A stretch of 64,000 nucleotides of DNA from Acetobacter garciniae. Its GTDB lineage: Bacteria; Pseudomonadota; Alphaproteobacteria; Acetobacterales; Acetobacteraceae. The stretch covers positions 124,001 to 188,000 of the forward strand of contig NZ_JAFVMH010000004.1 in NCBI RefSeq assembly GCF_017377735.1, given 5' to 3'. Under the pieces are notes generated by a model. It was not told the DNA's origin and searched no databases. It was given only the letters and a program-made list of their open reading frames with translations. The translations under genes were made by a program, and so were the position numbers. Of this stretch, positions 51,837 to 61,375 are shown in pieces (positions within the stretch are counted from its first letter, which is position 1; each line of letters starts with the position of its first letter).

Positions 51837-53183
51837 ATGACTGTCGAAACTGCGCCCCGCATGACTTTGCACGATGACAGCGTGCCCGAACGTCTGGTCG
51901 CGGCCCTGCAGGACTATGGTGAACCCCTGCCCGCGCTGGAAGAAATCGAGGCGTTCGGTACCTGTTTCGACCGCTTTGGCGATGCGCGGGTCATCCTGTT
52001 GGGGGAGGCAACCCATGGCAGTGCGGAATTCTACCGCGCGCGGGCGGCCATTACGCGCAGGCTGATCGAACGCCATGGTTTCAGCATTGTCGCGGTAGAG
52101 GCGGACTGGCCCGACGCCGCCCGGATTGACGATTACGTACGCCACAACGCGCGCCGCCCCTGGCGTGGCCCTGCCTTCACGCGCTTTCCCGCCTGGATGT
52201 GGCGGAATGAGGATGTCGCGGCTTTTGTCCGCTGGCTGCACCACCATAACGAAAGCTGCATGGCCGATCAGCGTGTATCCTTTCATGGGCTGGATATCTA
52301 CAGTCTTGGCCAGTCCATTCATGCGGTGTTGGACTATCTGGACACCCACGACCAGCAGGCGGCAAAGCAGGCCCGCCAGCGTTACGGATGCCTGACACCC
52401 TGGCAGGACAACCCCGCCCTTTACGGCCAGATGGCGATACGCGCGCAAAGCGACAGTTGCGAAAATGCCGCCGTCGCCCAATTGCGCGACCTTCTGGCCC
52501 AGCGCCTGCACGCTCTGCACGACGATGGGGAGGCTTGGTTCGACGCGGTGCAGAACGCCCGCGTCGTGCGCGCGGCCGAGCAGTATTACCGCATCATGTA
52601 TCGTGGCACGAACGAAAGCTGGAACCTGCGCGATCGGCATATGTTCGCAACGCTGCAAGCTTTGCTCACCCACCGGGGCGATGCAGCCAAGGCGGTCGTA
52701 TGGGCGCATAATTCGCATGTGGGAAACGCCGCCGCCACCGCCATGGGGTGGGAAGGGCAGTTCAATATTGGCGAGCTATGCCGCATGGCCCATGGGGACG
52801 ATGCGGTGCTGATCGGCTTTGGCACCGATCGCGGCACCGTGGCCGCCGCCAGCACATGGGACGGGCCGATGGAGGTCAAGGCGCTGCGCCCCGCCCGGCC
52901 CGACAGTTACGAACATGCCTTTTCGCGCGCCGGGCTTGCATGCAGCCTGACCGAGTGGCGGCACGGCAACCCCCTGCTGCGCGAACAGTTGAGCACCCCG
53001 CTGCGCGAACGGGCGGTGGGCGTGATCTATCGCCCCGAAACCGAACTGGCCAGCCATTATTTCGAAGCATCGCTGGCCGATCAGTTCGATGCCTTTGTCT
53101 GGTTCGAACAGACAAAAGCCGTTGCCCCGCTGGGGCCCGAACACCCGCATGGCGCGCCCGAAACCTGGCCATTCGGCCTGTAG
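51837..53183 (+). CDS. Erythromycin esterase family protein (448 aa)
   Basis: The family includes EreA/B-type macrolide esterases, but most chromosomal members have no proven substrate. The conserved motifs are VILLGEATHGSAEFY, a His in HGLDIYSLGQS, and VWAHNSHVGNAA. GGGGA (51824-51828) lies 8 bases before ATG 51837; the ATG at 51822 lacks such a site. A phosphoribosyltransferase follows at 53252. The neighbourhood (CHAD, phosphoribosyltransferase, Mg2+ ATPase) suggests a stress or housekeeping role, not macrolide resistance. Confidence 0.9.
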   Translation: MTVETAPRMTLHDDSVPERLVAALQDYGEPLPALEEIEAFGTCFDRFGDARVILLGEATHGSAEFYRARAAITRRLIERHGFSIVAVEADWPDAARIDDYVRHNARRPWRGPAFTRFPAWMWRNEDVAAFVRWLHHHNESCMADQRVSFHGLDIYSLGQSIHAVLDYLDTHDQQAAKQARQRYGCLTPWQDNPALYGQMAIRAQSDSCENAAVAQLRDLLAQRLHALHDDGEAWFDAVQNARVVRAAEQYYRIMYRGTNESWNLRDRHMFATLQALLTHRGDAAKAVVWAHNSHVGNAAATAMGWEGQFNIGELCRMAHGDDAVLIGFGTDRGTVAAASTWDGPMEVKALRPARPDSYEHAFSRAGLACSLTEWRHGNPLLREQLSTPLRERAVGVIYRPETELASHYFEASLADQFDAFVWFEQTKAVAPLGPEHPHGAPETWPFGL

Positions 53184-53251
53184 GCCCGGTTCGTCACGCT
53201 TTCGCGCCGGCTCCGCCCCGGGCGGTGGAAACCGACAGGAGGCATTAAAAA

Positions 53252-53959
53252 ATGTCTGATTCCGCGCAATTTTTTAAAAACCGGTGCGAAGCGGGACAAG
53301 CGCTGGGTGCAGCGCTGCTCCCGCTTGCTGCCACCCACCCCCTGGTTCTGGCATTACCACGCGGCGGGGTGCCCGTGGCGTTCGAAGTCGCCCAGGCCCT
53401 GAACGCGGAGATGGACCTGCTGTTCGTTCGCAAGATCGGCATGCCGGGTCACGAGGAATACGGGCTGGGTGCGGTGGTGGACGGAGCAGCCCCGCAGGTC
53501 GTGCTGGACCAGGCCATTCTGCGGGCCATGCAGATCGATGCGCAGACAATCCAGACGGTCGTGGACCGCCAGTTGCGTGAAATCGAACGCCAGCGCTGGC
53601 TTTACACCGGCAACCGCCAACCGCGCCCCGTGACCGGCCGGGTGGTGATCGTGGTGGATGACGGGATCGCCACGGGTGGCACCATGCGCGCAGCCTTGCA
53701 GGCCCTGCGCCGCAACCACCCCGCCCGGCTTGTGCTGGCGGTACCGGTTGCGGCCCCCGACAGCCTCCAGCTTCTCAGCGACGAATGCGATCAGGTGGTC
53801 AGCCTGATCCAGCCAGCCCGCCTTGCCGCCGTTGGTGCGTTTTACGAAGACTTTTCGCAAGTCGAGGATACCGAGGTCATGCGCCTGATCGAAGCCGCCG
53901 ACCAACGGGAAAATGCCCGATCGGCGGGTGCGGGGCGCAAAGTGCCGAAGCAGGCATGA
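53252..53959 (+). CDS. Phosphoribosyltransferase family protein (235 aa)
   Basis: A type I PRTase fold: LALPRGGVPVAFEVAQAL at the start, the FVRKIGMPGHEEYGLGAV strand, and the PRPP loop VVIVVDDGIATGGTM. Such stand-alone proteins are widespread next to or fused with erythromycin-esterase-like and hydrolase domains and have no defined substrate. AGGAGG precedes the ATG by about 11 bases. It is 68 bases after the esterase-family gene and 62 before the MgtA-like gene, all co-directional. Confidence 0.92.
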   Translation: MSDSAQFFKNRCEAGQALGAALLPLAATHPLVLALPRGGVPVAFEVAQALNAEMDLLFVRKIGMPGHEEYGLGAVVDGAAPQVVLDQAILRAMQIDAQTIQTVVDRQLREIERQRWLYTGNRQPRPVTGRVVIVVDDGIATGGTMRAALQALRRNHPARLVLAVPVAAPDSLQLLSDECDQVVSLIQPARLAAVGAFYEDFSQVEDTEVMRLIEAADQRENARSAGAGRKVPKQA

Positions 53960-54021
53960 CGCACGCCGATACGGCCCGTCCCGCCCAAAAGCCCGGTCCC
54001 TGACGAAAAAGCATTCCCACC

Positions 54022-56601
54022 ATGTCCCCTCCCCCGAACACGCCAGGACCGACACAGCCCCATAACACGGGGGACAGCCACCCCCCAGACCTGGCCCTGT
54101 TCTGGACCCTCCCGCCCGAGGCGTTGGGCCAGGCCCTGCAATCCGGGCCGGAGGGCCTGAGTGCGGGGGAAGCCAAGCGCCGCCTGGAGCAGTACGGCCC
54201 CAATACCGACAGCAAGCCCCACACCACCAGCACGCCACGCGCCGTCATGCGGCGCCTGTTCGAACCGCTTTCCCTTATCCTGCTGGGGGCGGGGGCTGTG
54301 TCCGTGGCGACGGGCGATGCCAGCGGCGGGTCCATTATCGTGGCCATTCTGGTCCTGTCCATCGGGCTCGACACCGTTCAGGAGGGATATGCGCTCAAGG
54401 CCGCCGAAGCCCTGAAACAATCCGTGGCCCTGCGCGCGGAAGTCCGGCGCGATGGCATTTTTGTGCCGGTCGATGTCAGCACCGTCGTGCCCGGCGATAT
54501 AGTGCGTGTGCGGGGCGGCGATATCATACCCGCCGATGCACGGGTTCTGGCCAGCAACAGTTTCACGGTGGATGAGGCCGCCCTGACCGGTGAGCCCTAT
54601 CCGGTGGAAAAACGCCCCGGCACGGTTGCGGCCCAAAGCCCGGCCGACGCCACCAACGCGGTGTTCCGGGGTGCCGTGGCCCAGACGGGAGAGGCCACGG
54701 CCCTGGTGGTCGGCACCGGACGCGCCACGTTGTTCGGCAGTGCGGCCGCGATCCTGGACGAGGCGCAGGCCCCCTCCCCCTTCCAGCGTGACCTGCATGC
54801 CTTCGGGCTGGTCATCGCCCGGCTGACACTGGCCCTTGTGGTGATCGTTCTGGCCATGCGGGTGATCATGGGCAGGCCCGCCCTGGAATCGCTGATGTTC
54901 GCCGTGGCGCTGGCCGTGGGGCTGACACCCGAACTGCTGCCCATGATCACCACCGTCACCCTTTCACGCGGGGCGGTGCGCATGGCGCGGCGCAAGGTTA
55001 TTGTCAAACGCCTTGCCGCCATACACGATCTGGGGGCCATGACCGTGCTATGCACGGACAAGACCGGAACACTGACTTCGGCCGAAATCACGCTGGCTGA
55101 CACGCTTGATGCGGCTGGCCGCCCTGCCCCGCGCCCGGCCATGCTGGGGGCGATCGCGGCACGACTGGGGGGTGACCGCGGAGCGCTCGACCAGGCATTG
55201 GCGGAATTTCCCGCAACACCGGGGGATGCGGGCTGGACGTTGCAGGCCCAGCGCCCCTTCGATTTCAGCCGCAGGCTTGGCTCGGTCCTGGCCCTTGGGC
55301 CCGAAGGCCCGCTGCTGATCGTCAAAGGCGCGGTCGAAGCCATCCTGCCCCTGTGCACCACCCTGCGCGCGGACAGCACGCCCCCCTTGGACGAGCCCGC
55401 ACATGCGCTGATCACAAGCCGCATCCAGACCCTGGCGGAGGAGGGGAAAAGAACCATCGCCATCGCGTCGCGCCCATGGGGCGGTGCTGCGAACGACATT
55501 GACGACCACGCCCTGACCGGGCTGGTTTTCGAAGGGCTGTGCACCTTTACCGATCCGCCCAAACCCACCGCAAGTGCCGCGATTACCCGGCTCAAGGAAC
55601 GAGGGATCGCGCTGCGGATCCTGTCGGGGGACGATCCGGTCATTGTCCGCCGGGTTGCAGGTCTGGTCGGGATCGATGTCAGCACCATTCTGTCGGGCCC
55701 TGACATTGCAGCCCTGAGCGATGAGGCACTGGCCGTCCAGGTCCAGACGGTTCACGCCTATGGTCGCCTGGCGCCGGACCAGAAATCGCGGATTGTCCAC
55801 GCCCTTCAGGCCCGGGGGGCTGTTGTGGGTTACCTGGGCGACGGCATAAACGATTCACCGGCGCTAAAAGTGGCTGATATCGGGCTGTCGGTCTCGGGGG
55901 CCACGGGTGTTGCCCAGGCGGCGGCCGATATGATCCTTCTGGCCCCGGACCTTGAGGTCGTGGCCGACGGGGTGGAGGAAGGGCGGCGGACATTCGCCAA
56001 TATCCTGAAATATGTGCGCATGGCGGCCAGTTCCAACCTGGGCAACATGCTGTCCATGGCCATTGCGTCGGTCACGCTGCCCTTCCTGCCCATGTTGCCG
56101 ACCCAGATCCTGTTGAACAACCTGCTTTACGATTTTTCGGAAATCGGGATTCCCTTCGACACCGTAAGGCCAGAAGCCGTCGCCAGGCCGCAGGTATGGG
56201 ACATGCGGGCCCTTGTGCGCTTCGCCGCCGTGATGGGGCCGCTGTCCTCGATCTTCGACCTTGCGACATTTGGCGTTCTTGTCTTCGTTTTTCAGGCAAG
56301 GGAGACCGAATTCCGCACCGCCTGGTTCCTTGAATCCATGGCCACGCAAATTCTGGTCATTTTCATTATCAGGACCAATGGCCGCGCCTGGCATGCCCGA
56401 CCGGGGGCAGCCCTTGTGGTCTCCTCGCTCGCAGCACTGGCGCTGGCGCTGGTCCTGCCCTTTACCCCGCTGCGCGCCTGGTTCGGCTTCGATCCCCCGC
56501 CTTTGCCCGTGGCCCTGACCATCGGCCTGCTTGTCGGGCTTTATCTTGTCTGCGCGGAAGCGATCAAACGGTTTGCGATCATCCCGACCCGGCCACGCTG
56601 A
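54022..56601 (+). CDS. mgtA: P-type Mg2+-transporting ATPase, MgtA-like (859 aa)
   Basis: A P3B-type cation pump. Key sites are ALTGEPYPVEK in the actuator domain, the phosphorylated Asp in CTDKTGTLTSAE, the transport motif VGLTPELLPMI (typical of MgtA), and the hinge LGDGINDSPALKVADIGLSV. About ten transmembrane helices are present. No regulatory leader like that of enterobacterial mgtA is visible: only 62 bases separate it from the preceding gene. It is convergent with msrC. Mg2+ is the likely substrate by family; other divalent cations are possible. Confidence 0.92.
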   Translation: MSPPPNTPGPTQPHNTGDSHPPDLALFWTLPPEALGQALQSGPEGLSAGEAKRRLEQYGPNTDSKPHTTSTPRAVMRRLFEPLSLILLGAGAVSVATGDASGGSIIVAILVLSIGLDTVQEGYALKAAEALKQSVALRAEVRRDGIFVPVDVSTVVPGDIVRVRGGDIIPADARVLASNSFTVDEAALTGEPYPVEKRPGTVAAQSPADATNAVFRGAVAQTGEATALVVGTGRATLFGSAAAILDEAQAPSPFQRDLHAFGLVIARLTLALVVIVLAMRVIMGRPALESLMFAVALAVGLTPELLPMITTVTLSRGAVRMARRKVIVKRLAAIHDLGAMTVLCTDKTGTLTSAEITLADTLDAAGRPAPRPAMLGAIAARLGGDRGALDQALAEFPATPGDAGWTLQAQRPFDFSRRLGSVLALGPEGPLLIVKGAVEAILPLCTTLRADSTPPLDEPAHALITSRIQTLAEEGKRTIAIASRPWGGAANDIDDHALTGLVFEGLCTFTDPPKPTASAAITRLKERGIALRILSGDDPVIVRRVAGLVGIDVSTILSGPDIAALSDEALAVQVQTVHAYGRLAPDQKSRIVHALQARGAVVGYLGDGINDSPALKVADIGLSVSGATGVAQAAADMILLAPDLEVVADGVEEGRRTFANILKYVRMAASSNLGNMLSMAIASVTLPFLPMLPTQILLNNLLYDFSEIGIPFDTVRPEAVARPQVWDMRALVRFAAVMGPLSSIFDLATFGVLVFVFQARETEFRTAWFLESMATQILVIFIIRTNGRAWHARPGAALVVSSLAALALALVLPFTPLRAWFGFDPPPLPVALTIGLLVGLYLVCAEAIKRFAIIPTRPR

Positions 56602-56609
56602 ACACTCCC

Positions 56610-57080
56610 TTACCGGGCGAGCGCCTGCACCAGGGCCTGGACAATCGCTTCGAGCATGATCCGGTCCGCCTGCGTGAAGCGGTCCTTCAGCGGGCTGTCC
56701 ACATCGAGCACGCCCAGCAGCGCCCCACCCGCCAGCACCGGCACCACGATCTCGGAGGCGGAGGCCGCATCGCAGGCGATATGGCCGGGAAAATCATGCA
56801 CGTCGGGCACGACACGCGTTCTTCGCTCCTGTGCCACCGTGCCGCACACACCCTTGCCAAGCGGTATACGGGTACAGGCCATGCGGCCCTGGAACGGGCC
56901 CAGCACCAGTTGCCCGTCTTTCCACAGATAGAAACCCGCCCAGTTCAGATCCGGCATGGCTTCGAAAATCAGGGCCGAGATATTGGCCATGTTGGCGATC
57001 AGATCCGTCTCGTCCGCTACCACCGCGGTCACGGCCGGGACAAGATCCGCTATCGTCAGGCGCTGGGTCGGAGCAACCAT
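56610..57080 (-). CDS. msrC: GAF-domain free methionine-(R)-sulfoxide reductase (156 aa)
   Basis: It repairs free methionine sulfoxide in the cytoplasm. The three functional Cys positions known in the family are all present: RMACTRIP, GKGVCGTV and FPGHIACDAASASEIVVP. NWAGFYLW and GVLDVDSP are further signatures, and the length is normal. The gene is convergent with mgtA, 8 bases apart, and is followed upstream by a 630-base non-coding region. Confidence 0.95.
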   Translation of the reverse strand: MVAPTQRLTIADLVPAVTAVVADETDLIANMANISALIFEAMPDLNWAGFYLWKDGQLVLGPFQGRMACTRIPLGKGVCGTVAQERRTRVVPDVHDFPGHIACDAASASEIVVPVLAGGALLGVLDVDSPLKDRFTQADRIMLEAIVQALVQALAR

Positions 57081-57710
57081 GGCCTATCATTCCTATGCAA
57101 CATTGGGGCAATGCCGACTGGGCACGACGGGCGCCCACAGGTCAATCCCCCTTGCCGTAATGGAGCGAATGAATAGTTGCGCGACCCCGCAAGGGGGCAC
57201 CTGCGCCATGCCGGGCCAAGCCCCCCTGGCCGGCCCCCGCGCCCTTCAAAAGACCTTGGAATAATAAATACATTTCCTGAATAGATAAAACCACCATCCG
57301 GCCCGAAACCCGGTGATCAGAAGCGGCGGCGCAGAGTTTTTTTGGAAAAAATGGTACAGGAATTCATTTTCCCTTCCCAAGAAAAACAAAACCTAAATAC
57401 AATTATTCATACATATGAATACACATAAAATAAAATAACAAACGGAAATAAAAAAGAGACTCATTCATTGTCGGCGTGATCTTTATTTATAAAAAATATC
57501 TTGAAATATAGAAAGAATGATTATATAAACCCCTCAACACACATCATCTGTGCTTTCCATTCCGTGATGCGCGATCCTGTTTTCGTGCTCGCATCCAGTC
57601 GGCCCTGCTGTGTCATCGCGGGGGCCCAGCATCACGCATGCCCGCCGTCCGGTCTCCTTCGGGCTCTGTCCTATCGCGGGCTGCACTGAAATTTATAAGG
57701 AGAGAGCGTC
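57081..57710. other. Intergenic region between msrC and the polyol permease
   Basis: The 630 bases are AT-rich from 57260 to 57540. They hold no supportable gene; short ORFs there lack start signals. Promoters for both flanking genes presumably lie here. Confidence 0.5.
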
Positions 57711-59051
57711 TTGCCAGAGACAAGCCCTCAGACTGCTACACAACCTCGCGGATTTTCCGCACGTCTGGGCATTCCCCCATCCCTGTTTTTCGGTTTCGTC
57801 GGCCTGCTGCTTTTCATGGTCGGTGACGGGGTGGAGGCCGGGTATCTCGACACCTTCATGCTCCACCATGGCCATACCCAGGGCGATGTGAACCTGATGT
57901 TCACGACATATGGCGTGGCTGTCATGATTTCCGCATGGCTGGCGGGGCCCCTGTCCGATCTTTACGGGCCGCGCCGCACCATGTGGGCGGGGCTCTTTTT
58001 GTGGGCAGTGCTTGAAGCAGGCTTCCTGGCGCTGGGCCTGGGCCCTGACAACCTGACCATGACCCTGCTGTTCTATACGCTGCGCGGCTTTGCCTATCCG
58101 CTGTTCGCGTACGGTTTCCTGGTCTGGATCGCGGCTGTCACGCCCGCACGCATGCTGGGTTCGGCCGCCGGGTGGTTCTGGTTTTCCTTTTCCGCCGGGC
58201 TGCCCACACTGGGTTCGCAGTTCGCACGCTACACCATTCCCTATATCGGCGAGCTTGCAACATTCTGGTGTTCGCTGGGCCTGGTTATCCTGGGTGGGCT
58301 GATCGCATTGTTCGGTGTGCGCGAACCGACCGGATCGAAGCCGCTGGTTCCTGCAAACATGGATAAAAAGCAGGTCTTTTTCGGTTCCATCAGCATCATG
58401 TGGCGCGAGCCCAAAACCCTTGCGGCTGGCATTATCCGCACGGTCGACACATCCTCGGAATACGCGTTCCTGGCGATCATGCCCGCTTTCTTCATTGACG
58501 TGCTGCATTTTTCGCAAGCCCAGTGGCTGGACCTGCTGTCCCTGATCTTTTTGGGCAATATTCTGTTCAACCTTGCCGCGGGCATGCTTGCTGACAAGCT
58601 GGGCCACCGGTTCGTGGTTGCCGTTGGCGGCTGTGTGGGGTGCTGCATCACCATTCCGCTCTTCTACTACGTGCCGCTGTGGTATCCGGGCAACTTCACG
58701 CTTGCCGCCATTGCGGGCTTTATCTACGGCGGAACGGTTGCGGCCTTTGTGCCCATGTCCGGGCTGATGCCGCTGATCTGCCCCAAGGAAAAAGCCGCCG
58801 CCCTGTCCATTCTGGGGCTGGGTGCGGGGGCAAGCACCTGGGTCGGGCCTGCTGTCGTGGGGGTGTGTGAATCCTGGCTTGGCATGGGGCTGGAAGGCGT
58901 GATCTGGACATTTTCGGGTCTCTACCTTGCCGCCGGTGTCCTGACCCTGTGCCTGCGCATCTCCCCCGAAGCGCGCCGCCATACGGAAATGCTGGAAAAA
59001 AAGCAGAACCGCGCCCGGCAGGATGATTATGCCGTGGGCCAGGCAGCCTGA
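57711..59051 (+). CDS. MFS transporter, polyol permease (RbtT/DalT-like) family (446 aa)
   Basis: Twelve helices are visible, with VGDGVEAGYLDTFMLHHG in helix 1 and GPLSDLYGPRRTMWAG as the loop 2-3 motif, characteristic of ribitol and arabinitol permeases. The start is TTG at 57711, fixed by AAGGAGAG (57697-57704) 6 bases upstream; no better ATG is available. Acetic acid bacteria oxidise polyols, so uptake of ribitol, arabinitol or similar is likely by family. A strong terminator follows. Confidence 0.9.
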   Translation: MPETSPQTATQPRGFSARLGIPPSLFFGFVGLLLFMVGDGVEAGYLDTFMLHHGHTQGDVNLMFTTYGVAVMISAWLAGPLSDLYGPRRTMWAGLFLWAVLEAGFLALGLGPDNLTMTLLFYTLRGFAYPLFAYGFLVWIAAVTPARMLGSAAGWFWFSFSAGLPTLGSQFARYTIPYIGELATFWCSLGLVILGGLIALFGVREPTGSKPLVPANMDKKQVFFGSISIMWREPKTLAAGIIRTVDTSSEYAFLAIMPAFFIDVLHFSQAQWLDLLSLIFLGNILFNLAAGMLADKLGHRFVVAVGGCVGCCITIPLFYYVPLWYPGNFTLAAIAGFIYGGTVAAFVPMSGLMPLICPKEKAAALSILGLGAGASTWVGPAVVGVCESWLGMGLEGVIWTFSGLYLAAGVLTLCLRISPEARRHTEMLEKKQNRARQDDYAVGQAA

Positions 59052-59061
59052 AAACCGCCCG

Positions 59062-59096
59062 CCCCGGCCCAACCTTGTGGCCGGGGCTTTTTTTGC
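59062..59096 (+). terminator. Rho-independent terminator of the polyol permease
   Basis: GCCCCGGCC (59062-59070) pairs with GGCCGGGGC (59080-59088), followed by seven T residues. Confidence 0.9.
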
Positions 59097-59226
59097 CTAT
59101 CATGCAGGTGATGTCGCGTTTTCCAGAAAAATCTGGCCGCGTCGGGGTAAATCGTCCAGAAGGAAAAAGACTGTCCCTGGCCGACAGTCCCGGCAGAGAC
59201 AGCCGGTTTTCTGGAAAGCCCGGCCC

Positions 59227-59862
59227 ATGCATATCGCCATTCTCACTTTCGATGGATACAACGAACTCGACTCCCTGATCGCCCTGGGGGTTCTCAATCG
59301 GGTCAAAAAGCCGGATTGGCGTGTATCCCTTGCCTGCCCCACCGCGCGTGTGACCTCCATGAACGGTGTGGTGATCGAGGCACAAGCCACGTTGGAAGAA
59401 GCCAGCCGTGCCGATGCCGTGCTGATCGGCAGCGGTATGCTGACCCGCGACATCGTGGCCAACAGCCAGATCATGGACCGGCTGAAGCTTGATCCATCCC
59501 GCCAGCTTCTGGGCGCGCAGTGTTCGGGCACCCTGATCCTGGCAAAGCTTGGCCTGCTGGACACAATTCCCGCCTGCACGGACCTGACAACCAGACCCTG
59601 GGTGAAGGAAGCGGGGGTGCGCGTGCTCGAACAGCCATTCTTTGCGCGCGGCAATATCGCAACGGCTGGCGGCTGCCTGGCCTCCCCCTATCTGGCGGCA
59701 TGGGTCATTGCCCGCCTTGAAGGCCCGCAAGCCGCACAGGACGCCCTGCATTACGTAGCCCCGGTTGGTGAAAAGGAAAGCTACGTCACGCGCAGCATGG
59801 CGCATATCCTGCCAAGCCTGGCCGATACAACACCGGTGCGATCCCCGGCTTTGTCTGCCTGA
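59227..59862 (+). CDS. DJ-1/PfpI family protein (211 aa)
   Basis: The fold is recognisable from IAILTFDGYNELDSLIAL with the conserved Glu, and the nucleophile elbow GAQCSGTLIL. Members are glyoxalase III, chaperone, amidotransferase-like or redox-sensing proteins; isocyanide hydratases are another branch. ATG 59227 is at the start of the fold. It stands alone after the polyol permease terminator, so it probably has its own promoter. The exact activity cannot be given. Confidence 0.88.
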   Translation: MHIAILTFDGYNELDSLIALGVLNRVKKPDWRVSLACPTARVTSMNGVVIEAQATLEEASRADAVLIGSGMLTRDIVANSQIMDRLKLDPSRQLLGAQCSGTLILAKLGLLDTIPACTDLTTRPWVKEAGVRVLEQPFFARGNIATAGGCLASPYLAAWVIARLEGPQAAQDALHYVAPVGEKESYVTRSMAHILPSLADTTPVRSPALSA

Positions 59863-59985
59863 AGGCTGCACCACCCCCGCATATGATCCGTGCGGGGAAC
59901 CCGAGGCTCATGGCTTCCGTTCGTGTCTGGAGACAGCGTCCTGCTTTGTGGGGCGATCCTGTCTTCAACCGGTCGAGGAATCTCC

Positions 59986-61332
59986 ATGACGATATGCGCC
60001 TTCCCCCTGGCCATACCTGGCGCACCCTCAGGCGGCAAACCGGACCAGCTCCATGACCATGCCCGCAGGCTGTTCCCCATCTGCCGTAGCATCACCGGGG
60101 AGGGCATTCGCCAGACACTGTCCTATATTGGCGAATATATCGACAATTTTCACATTCACCATATCGGCAGTGGCACGCAGGTCTTCGACTGGCAGGTGCC
60201 GCTGGAATGGAATGTCCGCACCGCACGGATCTGCCGCACGAATGGCGAGGTGGTGATCGACTTCGCGCAAAGCAACCTGCATCTGGTCCAATACAGCACG
60301 CCCATGCGCGCACGCGTGTCACGCGATGTCCTGCAAGAGCATCTGTATTCCCTGCCGGACCAGCCGGACCTGATCCCCTACCGCACCAGCTATTATAACG
60401 AAAGCTGGGGTTTTTGTGTTTCCGAACATCAGCGCGCGGCCCTGACCGATGCGGAATACGATATCGAGATCGACACGGACCTGCGCCCGGGTGTGTTGAG
60501 CTATGGCGAGGTACGCATTCCCGGCAAACAGGCGGATGAGGTCCTGTTCTCGGTCCATTGCTGCCACCCCTCGCTTGCCAACGACAATCTTTCCTCCATT
60601 GCCATAGCCATCGAATTGGTGCGCGCATTACAGGCCGGGCCCGCGCGCAGGCTGTCCTATCGGTTCGTGTTCATACCGGGCACGATCGGAGCGATCACCT
60701 GGCTGGCCATCAACCGTAATACGGTGGACCGCATTCGCCACGGGCTGGTGCTCAGTTGCCTGGGGGATGAAGCCCCACCCACCTACAAGCAGTCACGCCA
60801 GGGCGACGCACCGGTGGACCGTTATGCCGCCTATCTGCTCAGCCGCTGGCCCGGCGCACAGATTGTGCCGTTCGAACCATACGGCTATGACGAACGGCAA
60901 TATTGTTCGCCCGGCTTCAACCTGCCGGTTGGCTGTCTCATGCGCTCGCGCAATGGTACTTTTGCGCAATACCACACATCGGCGGATAATCTGGATTTCA
61001 TAACACCTGCCGCCCTTGCCGGTTCATACCGCATGATTGCGAACATGATCGCGATGATGGAGGCGGATACCACGCTGACCAGCCTCAACCCCTTTTGCGA
61101 ACCCCAACTGGGGCGGCGCGGTCTTTACAAGGTAATCGGCGGCACGAACACCACAGAGGCAGAACCGGGGCACGCCATCGACCAGATGACGTTGCTATGG
61201 GTGCTCAACCTGGCCGATGGTACGCATTCCCTGCTCGATATCGCCGACCGATCGGGCAAGCCATTCGGCGCCGTCATGGCCGCCACACATGCATTGAGCA
61301 AGGCAGGGCTCGTGCGCGCCAACGCCGACTGA
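59986..61332 (+). CDS. DUF4910 / aminopeptidase-like protein (448 aa)
   Basis: A metallopeptidase-like protein with M28-type metal ligands: HCCHPSLANDNLSSIA, CLGDEAPPTYK, and FAQYHTSADNLDF. The C-terminus (about 375-445) is a small winged helix (LLWVLNLADGTHSLLDIADRSG). Proteins of this family often lie in polysaccharide or nucleotide-sugar clusters, as here beside a glucose-1-phosphate cytidylyltransferase. ATG 59986 has GAGGAA 6 bases upstream. The substrate is unknown; it need not be a peptidase. Confidence 0.85.
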   Translation: MTICAFPLAIPGAPSGGKPDQLHDHARRLFPICRSITGEGIRQTLSYIGEYIDNFHIHHIGSGTQVFDWQVPLEWNVRTARICRTNGEVVIDFAQSNLHLVQYSTPMRARVSRDVLQEHLYSLPDQPDLIPYRTSYYNESWGFCVSEHQRAALTDAEYDIEIDTDLRPGVLSYGEVRIPGKQADEVLFSVHCCHPSLANDNLSSIAIAIELVRALQAGPARRLSYRFVFIPGTIGAITWLAINRNTVDRIRHGLVLSCLGDEAPPTYKQSRQGDAPVDRYAAYLLSRWPGAQIVPFEPYGYDERQYCSPGFNLPVGCLMRSRNGTFAQYHTSADNLDFITPAALAGSYRMIANMIAMMEADTTLTSLNPFCEPQLGRRGLYKVIGGTNTTEAEPGHAIDQMTLLWVLNLADGTHSLLDIADRSGKPFGAVMAATHALSKAGLVRANAD

Positions 61333-61375
61333 ACCCGCACCCGACCCTAGCTCATGCCCTATGCAGCACCCGTTT

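Noticed and set aside
51837..53183. Macrolide resistance gene
   Set aside because: The protein belongs to the erythromycin esterase family, but neighbours and wide chromosomal occurrence of such homologues give no support for resistance.
57693..59072. Minus-strand ORF of 459 aa opposite the polyol permease
   Set aside because: Low-complexity Gly/Gln/His-rich translation, no homology, fully antisense to a well-supported transporter.
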